Shown here: positions 44,220 to 55,118 of the stretch, piece by piece
Layout: each line of letters starts with the position of its first letter
Position numbering within the stretch: position 1 is the stretch's first letter
DNA from: Cognatishimia maritima
Lineage (GTDB): Bacteria; Pseudomonadota; Alphaproteobacteria; Rhodobacterales; Rhodobacteraceae
Assembly (NCBI RefSeq): GCF_900129685.1
Contig: NZ_FQWM01000005.1
Location: forward strand, 7,501-71,500
Reading direction: 5' to 3'
DNA: 64,000 bases
Program-made: the position numbers and the translations under genes
Notes under the pieces: generated by a model
Database searches by the model: none
What the model saw: only the letters and a program-made list of their open reading frames with translations
What the model was told of the DNA's origin: nothing

Positions 44220-44483
44220 ATGGCAAACTCACCACAGGCGAAAAAACGCGCCCGTCAGAACGAACGTCGCTTTGCAGTAAATAAAGCCCGTCGTTCCCGT
44301 ATCCGCACTTTCCTGCGCAACGTTGAAGAAGCAATTGCATCCGGCGATCAGTCCGCTGCGGCAGACGCGCTGAAAGCGGCTCAACCAGAAGTAATGCGCG
44401 GCGTGACCAAAGGTGTTTTCCACAAAAACACCGCGTCCCGCAAAATCTCTCGTCTGGCGGCGCGCGTCAAAGCACTCGGCTAA
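44220..44483 (+). CDS. rpsT: 30S ribosomal protein S20
   Basis: An 87-residue, strongly basic protein that binds 16S rRNA helix 44 and the body of the small subunit. The N-terminal [17 protein letters not shown] and the C-terminal [19 protein letters not shown] blocks are diagnostic. AAAGG precedes the ATG. It is a single-gene transcript with its own promoter and terminator, upstream of the dnaA region. Confidence 0.99.
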   Translation: MANSPQAKKRARQNERRFAVNKARRSRIRTFLRNVEEAIASGDQSAAADALKAAQPEVMRGVTKGVFHKNTASRKISRLAARVKALG

Positions 44484-44506
44484 GTCGTTATCAAAGCTTG
44501 ATAAAT

Positions 44507-44537
44507 CAAAGCGCTCCGGTTTTCGGGGCGCTTTTTT
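44507..44537 (+). terminator. Terminator after rpsT
   Basis: AAAGCGCTCCG and CGGGGCGCTTT pair (one wobble) around GTTTTT, followed by more T residues. Confidence 0.92.
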
Positions 44538-44952
44538 TATTGGCTCTTCCAGCACAGCCGAGAGATTCTTTTCGCGGAATCACAGAGTCAAGATCGAAGA
44601 TCAGTTGCCCGCCCGCAGGCGATATTGCTAGCTTAGCTATACGATTCACATCGCCACATCGGGGGGCCGGCGCCAATCAGTTCAAACTGAATATTTGCCT
44701 GCCATTACAACCCAAGAGAGATCGCTTATATTTAAAGCAGCGATTGACGACTTGGGTGTAATTGCAGGGCGCCAAGCCTATTTTTGCTCGCACATACGTG
44801 CGCTGGGACCAAATAGCAGGGAAAGTGGGGACTTTCCTTGACGGGTATGTTTTGTCCTAGACCCTAGGGTCGCAATGCCGATGAGGCCGTGGATTTGGGA
44901 ACGGCAAAGACGGGGCATCGCCCCACAAGGCAAGGCGCAGAAACGGGGACAG
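44538..44952. other. Noncoding region upstream of dnaA
   Basis: About 415 bases without a convincing gene. It holds two dyads: CGCACATACGTGCG (44789-44802, one central mismatch) and GGAAAGT-GGGG-ACTTTCC (44820-44837), the latter abutting TTGACG (44838-44843), a possible -35 element without a clear -10. I found no run of DnaA boxes (TTATCCACA-like), so an origin is not supported here. An upstream in-frame ATG for dnaA at 44875 falls in this stretch. Confidence 0.6.
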
Positions 44953-46344
44953 ATGGAACAGGAGCAATGGGGGTCGCTGCAGCAAGACCTTTTGAATACA
45001 GTTGGGCAGAACAACTACAAAGCTTGGATTGAGCCGCTGCGGCTCACAGAACTGGCAGACGGTGTCGCCACATTCTCTGTACCGACCAACTTTATCGGCA
45101 ACTATGTTTCGCAAAACTTTGGTGACCTGATCATTCATCAGCTGACCAAAGCCGGTGAAGATGTACAGCGCATTCACTTCCGAGTTGGGCGGGCAGCCGC
45201 AAACCAGAATGGCGCGGCGTCGCCATCGATCGCACCGGCCTCTGCGCCAAAGGCTGCGACGTCCAGATCTACCCCGACCCGCGCGGCGGCCCTCAAGGAC
45301 GAACTGCCCGGTGCGCCGCTGGATACGCGTTTTACCTTTGACAGTTTTGTCGTCGGCAAACCGAATGAGCTGGCCAATGCCGCTGCGCGTCGTGTCGCAG
45401 AAGGTGGCCCGGTCTCTTTCAACCCTCTGTTTCTATACGGCGGCGTCGGTTTGGGCAAAACCCACCTGATGCACGCGATTGCCTGGGAACTGCAAACCCA
45501 GCGCCCTGACTTGAACGTCCTTTATCTTTCCGCCGAACAGTTCATGTATCGTTTCGTGCAGGCCCTGCGCGACCGCAAGATGATGGACTTCAAAGAGCTG
45601 TTCCGTTCTGTAGATGTCCTGATGGTGGATGACGTGCAGTTCATCGCTGGCAAAGATTCCACGCAAGAAGAGTTCTTCCATACGTTCAACGCGCTGGTCG
45701 ATCAGAACAAGCAGATCATCATCTCTGCTGATCGGGCACCCGGTGAGATCAAGGATATGGAAGATCGCATTCGCTCTCGCCTGCAATGTGGCTTGGTTGT
45801 TGACTTGCATCCGACCGATTACGAATTGCGCCTTGGCATCCTGCAAAGCAAAGTCGACCAGTATCGCGGCCAATACCCGGACCTGCAGATCGCAGACGGC
45901 GTTTTGGAATTCCTCGCCCATCGCATCTCGACAAATGTGCGTGTGTTGGAAGGTGCCCTGACCCGGCTCTTTGCCTTTGCATCTCTCGTCGGCCGCGAAA
46001 TCACGATGGACCTAACGCAGGACTGCCTGTCTGACGTGCTGCGCGCCTCGGAACGCAAGATCAGCGTCGAGGAAATTCAGCGTCGCGTGGCTGAACATTA
46101 CAACATTCGCCTCAGCGATATGATCGGCCCCAAGCGGGTGCGCACCTTTGCCCGCCCACGTCAGGTCGCGATGTTCCTGTGCAAGCAACTGACCAGCCGC
46201 AGCCTGCCTGAAATCGGGCGTCGCTTTGGCGGGCGCGACCACACGACCGTTATGCACGGCGTGCGCCGGATCGAGGAACTGCGCAGTTCTGATGGCCAGA
46301 TCGCCGAAGACCTAGAATTGCTGCGGCGGGCGCTGGAAGCGTAG
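44953..46344 (+). CDS. dnaA: Chromosomal replication initiator protein DnaA
   Basis: A 463-residue AAA+ initiator that opens oriC and loads the helicase. Domain I is at the N-terminus (MEQEQWGSLQQDLL ... NFIGNYVSQNFGD), then a flexible Ala/Pro/Ser-rich linker (about 78-120), the AAA+ domain with Walker A GGVGLGKTHL and Walker B VLMVDDVQF, and domain IV with the signature GRDHTTVMHGVRRI that binds DnaA boxes. The start at 44953 matches the usual alphaproteobacterial N-terminus, with a G-rich stretch upstream; an in-frame ATG at 44875 would add 26 residues. A terminator follows. Confidence 0.98.
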   Translation: MEQEQWGSLQQDLLNTVGQNNYKAWIEPLRLTELADGVATFSVPTNFIGNYVSQNFGDLIIHQLTKAGEDVQRIHFRVGRAAANQNGAASPSIAPASAPKAATSRSTPTRAAALKDELPGAPLDTRFTFDSFVVGKPNELANAAARRVAEGGPVSFNPLFLYGGVGLGKTHLMHAIAWELQTQRPDLNVLYLSAEQFMYRFVQALRDRKMMDFKELFRSVDVLMVDDVQFIAGKDSTQEEFFHTFNALVDQNKQIIISADRAPGEIKDMEDRIRSRLQCGLVVDLHPTDYELRLGILQSKVDQYRGQYPDLQIADGVLEFLAHRISTNVRVLEGALTRLFAFASLVGREITMDLTQDCLSDVLRASERKISVEEIQRRVAEHYNIRLSDMIGPKRVRTFARPRQVAMFLCKQLTSRSLPEIGRRFGGRDHTTVMHGVRRIEELRSSDGQIAEDLELLRRALEA

Positions 46345-46367
46345 CCGTTTTGCATAAGCAGACACCG

Positions 46368-46396
46368 AAGCGGGCCCTTTGTGGCCCGCTTTTCTG
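46368..46396 (+). terminator. Terminator after dnaA
   Basis: AAGCGGGCC (46368-46376) and GGCCCGCTT (46383-46391), with TTTTCTGT following. It separates dnaA from dnaN transcription. Confidence 0.9.
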
Positions 46397-46514
46397 TCTA
46401 ACGCTTGACGCCCCTTAAATAACGGCTGAAAAAGGCAAAAAGGGCTTGAGCAACGGGACGAACAGGCTACTGTGATCCCCCCGGGAACCTGCCCGCACTT
46501 CGGAGGAAGAAGAG

Positions 46515-47633
46515 ATGAAAATCAGCGTCGAACGTGGCACCCTGCTGAAAGCAGTATCTCAGGCACAATCCGTCGTCGAACGGCGCAACACGATCCCGAT
46601 ACTGGCCAATGTACTGATCGAGGCTGAAGGCAACACTGCCCAGTTCCGCGCAACAGACCTTGATATCGAAGTGGTCGACAAAGCCGCAGCCCAAGTGGAA
46701 CGCGCTGGTGCCACTACTGTGTCGGCCAATACGTTGCATGAAATCGTGCGCAAACTTCCAGACGGCGCGCTTGTGACGCTGACCGATGATGGCGCATCGG
46801 GTCGTCTGACGGTTGAAGCGGGACGGTCTAACTTTTCTTTGGCGACCTTGCCGAAAGAAGATTTCCCGGTAATGGCATCCTCTGAATATGCCTGCAACTT
46901 CACTGCCAATGCCGCTCAGCTGCGTCGCCTGTTTGATAAATCCAAGTTCGCGATCTCGACCGAGGAAACACGCTATTACCTAAATGGCGTTTACATGCAC
47001 GTTTCAGACGCTGAAGGTGGCAAGGTGCTGCGTTGCGTGGCGACTGACGGTCACCGTTTGGCGCGGATCGATAGCGCCCTGCCTGAAGGCGCAAGCGAAA
47101 TGCCCGGCGTTATTGTGCCGCGCAAAACTGTCGGCGAACTACGTAAGCTGCTGGACGACGACGAGATGGACATCGCGGTTTCCGTGTCTGAAACCAAAGT
47201 GCGCTTTGCGACGCCGGACATCACGCTGACATCCAAAGTGATCGACGGCACCTTCCCCGACTACACACGCGTGATCCCTTCGGGCAACACACGCCGGTTG
47301 GAAGTCGACGCTGCCGAATTTGCGCAGGCCGTTGATCGCGTGGCGACGGTTTCGTCAGAGCGATCGCGTGCAGTGAAACTGGCGCTGGACGAAGACCGGC
47401 TGATCCTATCCGTCAACGCGCCGGACTCAGGTGCGGCAGAAGAAGAACTTGCCGTTGCTTACGGCGATGAGCGTTTGGAAATCGGTTTCAACGCGAAATA
47501 CCTGCTGGAAATTGCCAGCCAGGTGGATCGCGAGAACGCCGTCTTTATGTTCAATTCTGCCGGCGACCCAACCTTAATGCGTGAAGGCAATGACACGACT
47601 GCGGTCTATGTTGTCATGCCGATGCGCGTGTGA
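46515..47633 (+). CDS. dnaN: DNA polymerase III subunit beta (sliding clamp)
   Basis: A 372-residue clamp that encircles DNA and tethers polymerase III and other partners. Three repeated clamp domains are seen, starting MKISVERGTLLKAVSQ; the C-terminal YVVMPMRV is the classic end that forms part of the partner-binding pocket. CGGAGGAAG precedes the ATG. dnaA lies upstream beyond a terminator and recF follows after 58 bases holding a hairpin. Confidence 0.99.
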   Translation: MKISVERGTLLKAVSQAQSVVERRNTIPILANVLIEAEGNTAQFRATDLDIEVVDKAAAQVERAGATTVSANTLHEIVRKLPDGALVTLTDDGASGRLTVEAGRSNFSLATLPKEDFPVMASSEYACNFTANAAQLRRLFDKSKFAISTEETRYYLNGVYMHVSDAEGGKVLRCVATDGHRLARIDSALPEGASEMPGVIVPRKTVGELRKLLDDDEMDIAVSVSETKVRFATPDITLTSKVIDGTFPDYTRVIPSGNTRRLEVDAAEFAQAVDRVATVSSERSRAVKLALDEDRLILSVNAPDSGAAEEELAVAYGDERLEIGFNAKYLLEIASQVDRENAVFMFNSAGDPTLMREGNDTTAVYVVMPMRV

Positions 47634-47662
47634 TCGGGCGAACTCTGATATCGAAATTTCCT

Positions 47663-47691
47663 AAGGCCTCCGCAGCATTGCCGGGGGCCTT
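47663..47691 (+). promoter_or_regulatory. Hairpin ending at the recF start codon, covering its ribosome-binding site
   Basis: AAGGCCTCCG (47663-47672) and CGGGGGCCTT (47682-47691) form a ten-pair stem (one wobble) that ends at the base before the recF ATG. The right arm contains the only Shine-Dalgarno-like sequence. No T-run follows, so translation control is more likely than termination. Confidence 0.6.
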
Positions 47692-51367
<3,676 letters not shown>

Positions 51368-51385
51368 AGCACCTCAAATTCAATA

Positions 51386-51416
51386 AGAAGCCCGCCAGAT
51401 TGGCGGGCTTTTTCGT
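51386..51416. terminator. Bidirectional terminator between gyrB and the aldehyde dehydrogenase gene
   Basis: AAGCCCGCCA (51388-51397), loop GAT and TGGCGGGCTT (51401-51410), with a T-run on the plus side. It serves the convergent gene ending at 51428 as well. Confidence 0.9.
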
Positions 51417-51427
51417 TTTGTGCATGC

Positions 51428-52891
51428 TTACACGGGTTTGACGTCCGCCATGCAGATGTATTTTTCTTCCATGAATTCATCCAACCCCTGACGCGCGCCT
51501 TCGCGGCCGAGGCCTGACATTTTGACGCCGCCAAACGGAGCCTCGTGGGTTGCAATCACGCCCGCGTTCACGCCGACCATGCCATAGTCAAGCGCCTCGC
51601 TGACACGCCAACTGCGCGCCATGTCTTTGGTGTAGAAATAGGCGGCTAGGCCGTATTCTGTGTCATTCGCTGCAGCGATGACTTCAGCCTCGGTCTCGAA
51701 CTTAAAGAGTGGCGCGACGGGGCCAAAGATTTCTTCGCTGGCGAAAACCATCTCCGCTGTCGCATCGCGCAGGATCGTGGGTTGGAAAAACTTGCCACCA
51801 AGATCATGCTTTGCTCCGCCGGTCACAATAGACGCACCTTTACCGACCGCATCAGCCACGTGACGCTCGACCTTGGCAACGGCGTTGTCATCAATCAGCG
51901 GACCGATCTGAGCGCCCGGCGCAAAACCGTCTGCGACTTCCAAACTGTTGACCTTTTCCGCGAACTTATCAGCGAAAGCGTCATAGACGCCCGCCTGCAC
52001 GTAGATCCGATTGGCACAGACGCAGGTTTGCCCATTGTTACGGAACTTGGACCACAGCGCGCCTTCCGCCGCCAAATCCAGATCAGCATCATCAAAGACA
52101 ATGAAAGGCGCGTTGCCGCCAAGTTCCAAACCGAGCTTCTTCACTGTCGGCGCGCATTGCCCATAGAGAAGTGACCCAACTCCGGTTGAGCCGGTGAAGG
52201 TCAACTTGCGCACCGTTGGGCTGGCAGTCATCACGCCGCCGATTTCTGCGGCGTCTCCGGTTATGATCGACAGCAGCCCAGAAGGCAGCCCTGCGCGTTC
52301 GGCCAAGACAGCCAGCGCGATGGCCGAAAATGGGGTCTGTGGCGCGGGTTTCAGGACCATTGCGCAGCCCGCGGCAAGGGCAGGCCCAGCTTTACGGGTG
52401 ATCATGGCGTTGGGGAAATTCCAAGGTGTGATCGCAGCGACGACGCCGACGGGCTGCTTGATCACAACGATGCGGCGGTCGGCAATCGGGGCCGGAATCG
52501 TCTCTCCGTAAGCGCGGCGTGCCTCTTCGGCGAACCATTCAAGGAACCCCGCGCCATATGCGATTTCCCCTTTGGCCTCTGCAAAGGGTTTTCCCTGTTC
52601 TGCCGTCAGGATCGCGGCAAGGTCATCTTGGTTCTCGACCAAAAGCTCATACCAGCGACGGATAACTTTGCTGCGCGCCTTTGCCGTCTGCGCCGCCCAA
52701 TCGCGACGGGTTTTGTCGGCAACGGCAATTGCTTCTTCGGTTTTATTGGCACCAAGATTGGGAACATAGCCCACCAAGTCTCCGGTCGAGGGATTGTAGA
52801 CCGGCGTCCCTGTCGCAGGATCAGCTGCGATCCATTTGGTGCCCACCGGGACAGCTTCGCGCAGCAGCGTTGGGTCATTCAGATTTAGCAT
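51428..52891 (-). CDS. gabD: NAD(P)-dependent succinate-semialdehyde dehydrogenase (GabD type)
   Basis: A 487-residue aldehyde dehydrogenase that would oxidise succinate semialdehyde to succinate in 4-aminobutyrate breakdown. It shows the cofactor segment TPWNFPNAMITRK, the general base Glu in KLGLELGGNAP, and the catalytic Cys in NNGQTCVCANR; the second Cys next to it is a known feature of SSADH. FGGVKMSGLGREG at the C-terminus also matches. The ATG at 52889-52891 follows GAGGC; a GTG four codons upstream is less likely. No gabT is seen. Confidence 0.9.
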   Translation of the reverse strand: MLNLNDPTLLREAVPVGTKWIAADPATGTPVYNPSTGDLVGYVPNLGANKTEEAIAVADKTRRDWAAQTAKARSKVIRRWYELLVENQDDLAAILTAEQGKPFAEAKGEIAYGAGFLEWFAEEARRAYGETIPAPIADRRIVVIKQPVGVVAAITPWNFPNAMITRKAGPALAAGCAMVLKPAPQTPFSAIALAVLAERAGLPSGLLSIITGDAAEIGGVMTASPTVRKLTFTGSTGVGSLLYGQCAPTVKKLGLELGGNAPFIVFDDADLDLAAEGALWSKFRNNGQTCVCANRIYVQAGVYDAFADKFAEKVNSLEVADGFAPGAQIGPLIDDNAVAKVERHVADAVGKGASIVTGGAKHDLGGKFFQPTILRDATAEMVFASEEIFGPVAPLFKFETEAEVIAAANDTEYGLAAYFYTKDMARSWRVSEALDYGMVGVNAGVIATHEAPFGGVKMSGLGREGARQGLDEFMEEKYICMADVKPV

Positions 52892-52998
52892 GAGGCCTCG
52901 CACTTTTTCGTTTGGTCAAATCTTGATGCATTCGGCCAAGATTTACAAACGTGCAATCGCCGCAGCTAATCAATCAAACGTGCGGTAAGCATGCGGAC

Positions 52999-53325
52999 TT
53001 AGTGCCCCGCCATCAGATCGTCTTCTTCACCGGACAGCGAAATGCCCAAGGCATCCATACCGTTTTCCAGATGATCCGACAGGTGCGGCGTGCCAAGCAG
53101 ATAGTCAGCTGTTGGCGTTGTGCGTTCATCTCTCGCAGTGCGGAGCGCCTCTGCAAGGTCGCCGGGTTCAAAGCTTTCGCGCCCGATCCACATAATCGCA
53201 ACGAGGTCGATCATTTCATCCTCGTTCAGGCGTTCAAAAAAGCCGCGCAATTCGCCCTCGGCGCGATCCAGCTCGCGCCCCATCAGGACAACTTGCGCGA
53301 CTTTCCATGGTGTAATTTCAAGCAT
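52999..53325 (-). CDS. DUF3775 domain protein
   Basis: A 108-residue acidic, helical, cytosolic protein that matches my memory of the DUF3775 family of alphaproteobacteria. The WIGRESFEPGD and PHLSDHLENGMDALG blocks are typical. No enzyme motif or metal site is evident and the role is unknown. AAGGAG precedes the ATG at 53323-53325. It stands between gabD and a small membrane protein gene, with gaps of about 80-110 bases. Confidence 0.75.
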   Translation of the reverse strand: MLEITPWKVAQVVLMGRELDRAEGELRGFFERLNEDEMIDLVAIMWIGRESFEPGDLAEALRTARDERTTPTADYLLGTPHLSDHLENGMDALGISLSGEEDDLMAGH

Positions 53326-53402
53326 CTCGCGGCTCCTTTCTCAGTGCCACAGTGACTCACTGTAACACACAGGCGCTTTGATCTTGCTCAATAGACTGTG
53401 AC

Positions 53403-53774
53403 TCAGGCTGTCTCGCGCGTGGTGACGACCACATACAGGAACATCAAACCAACGATGATCCCAAGGACCGAACCAAGTTTGGCCAAGGTTTCGCCGGTCT
53501 GATTGATCGCCATCACGATCCCAGGAACCATGATGACAACAGCCAGCGCGGCAAGTGCGAAATGCAGCTTCGCGACCATTTTTTCAGCCGCAGCCGGAAC
53601 CGTATGGTAGTAAAAGCCAAAAATGCTGAACAATACGAACCCGATCAGGTTCAGGTGCCCATGGGCCGGTGCCAGGGTGAAATCCTGCGACGCGGACATC
53701 TTAATGCCCCAACCCATGCCGATTAACAAAAATACCGTTCCCAAAGTTACAAACCAGAGTGCTACTCCACGCAT
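53403..53774 (-). CDS. Small four-helix membrane protein, cytochrome oxidase subunit I-like
   Basis: A 123-residue protein with four membrane segments (about 3-25, 33-57, 64-85, 95-117). The loop and second helix read APAHGHLNLIGF and later GFYYHTVP, which resembles the first histidine helix of haem-copper oxidase subunit I, but the protein is far too short for a whole oxidase. A haem or metal role is possible and unproven. AAGGAGAGG precedes the ATG at 53772-53774; an upstream in-frame codon has no site. It lies before rmuC on the other side with a 45-base gap. Confidence 0.6.
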   Translation of the reverse strand: MRGVALWFVTLGTVFLLIGMGWGIKMSASQDFTLAPAHGHLNLIGFVLFSIFGFYYHTVPAAAEKMVAKLHFALAALAVVIMVPGIVMAINQTGETLAKLGSVLGIIVGLMFLYVVVTTRETA

Positions 53775-53819
53775 TGTCCCTCTCCTTTGCGCTGTTGTCT
53801 CAACAAGGTAGCACAAAAT

Positions 53820-55118
53820 TTACTCTGCTGGAGATTTTGTAAGCGGCACGACATTTGGCTGGTCCGGGGCAAGTTCCTCGAAGTCGAAGTTGTCCAAGCG
53901 ATGCGCCCGTTTTTCTGCGCGTGTGGCTGCCGTCAGAATACCTGTGACGTCTTCGTTCGCTTGACGTAGATGGACCTCCAGCTTGCCCGCGCGTTGACCG
54001 ACAAGCTCGACATCCCGGTGCAAATTGCGCAGGGCCTTGCGAATTTCCCCGGCTTGCTCGCGCATCCGCGCGTCTTTCAGGATTGCCCGCATGGTGTTCA
54101 AGGTCGCCATGCAAGTGGTGGGCGACACAATCCAGACCCGCTTGTTGAACCCTTCTTGAACAAGGTCAGAAAATTTCGAATGCAGTTCGGCATAGATTGC
54201 TTCGGATGGCAGGAACATCAAAGCGCCGTCTGCGGTCTCTCCTTCGATGATGTATTTTTCAGAGATGTCGTTGATGTGTTTGCGCACAGAGGTCTTAAAG
54301 GCCTGAATGCCTGCTTTCAGTTCGGCGTCCGTTTGCGACGCCAACATGGCTTCGTAGGCTTCCAAAGGGAACTTGCTATCGATGACAATAGGACCGGGTG
54401 GATTGGGCAGTTTGATCAGACAGTCCGCCCGCTTTCCATTCGGCAGCGTGTGCTGCAGCAGATAGCTATCGCGCGGCAACGCCTTGCCGACGATGTCGTT
54501 TAACTGGATTTCGCCGAACGCCCCACGCGTCTGTTTGTTGCTCAGGATGTCTTGCAAGCTCAGGACATCGCCCGACAGTTTGGTGATGTTTTCCTGCGCC
54601 TTGTCGATCGTGGCCAGACGTTCCTGAAGTTGCGTCAAAGATGTTGCTGTCTGTTTGGCGTTGCCCATCAGGCTGCTGTTCATTTTTTCATGCAACTCGG
54701 CCAAGGAGTGATTGGTCCGCACCTGCATATTGGACAGGTTTTCCTGCAGCTTCAGCTGCTGCGTCGCCAAGTTATCCGCCATCTGCTGCTGCATCTTGGC
54801 GAGGTTTTCCCCGGTCCGCTGCTGCACCCGAGACAGGTTTTCGTGCACATTCAGTTGCACTTCACCCAAGCGCTGCTCCATCAAATTTGTGATCTGGGTC
54901 TGGCTGTGGGTCTGGTTCTGCGCGACCGTCGCAAGGCTGCCACCCAGTTGATCCTGACCAGATGACAGCTGATCAACCCTTTGAGACAGCGTTGCCATCA
55001 TTTGGCTGGCCCCGTTGGACTGGCGCAGCACAGCCCGCAGCATCAATAGGATCGCAGCGACAAGAACGCCGCCGCAAATCAGCAGATACATTTGAACTTG
55101 CGGATCAGAAAATTCCAT
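53820..55118 (-). CDS. rmuC: DNA recombination protein RmuC homologue
   Basis: A 432-residue protein with one N-terminal membrane anchor (about 10-30), a long coiled coil (about 40-180), and the RmuC nuclease-like domain (about 185-400; GAFGEIQLNDIV, VIDSKFPLEAYE, DGALMFLPSEAIYAEL, VSPTTCMATLNTM). RmuC limits inversions and rearrangements at short repeats. The coiled coil contains an 11-residue repeat at least five times. The start at 55116-55118 overlaps the mutL stop by one base (TAATG). Confidence 0.92.
   Translation of the reverse strand: MEFSDPQVQMYLLICGGVLVAAILLMLRAVLRQSNGASQMMATLSQRVDQLSSGQDQLGGSLATVAQNQTHSQTQITNLMEQRLGEVQLNVHENLSRVQQRTGENLAKMQQQMADNLATQQLKLQENLSNMQVRTNHSLAELHEKMNSSLMGNAKQTATSLTQLQERLATIDKAQENITKLSGDVLSLQDILSNKQTRGAFGEIQLNDIVGKALPRDSYLLQHTLPNGKRADCLIKLPNPPGPIVIDSKFPLEAYEAMLASQTDAELKAGIQAFKTSVRKHINDISEKYIIEGETADGALMFLPSEAIYAELHSKFSDLVQEGFNKRVWIVSPTTCMATLNTMRAILKDARMREQAGEIRKALRNLHRDVELVGQRAGKLEVHLRQANEDVTGILTAATRAEKRAHRLDNFDFEELAPDQPNVVPLTKSPAE

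Noticed and set aside
44538-44952. Chromosomal origin next to dnaA
   Set aside because: No cluster of TTATCCACA-type DnaA boxes and no AT-rich unwinding block could be found; in this bacterial group oriC often lies away from dnaA.
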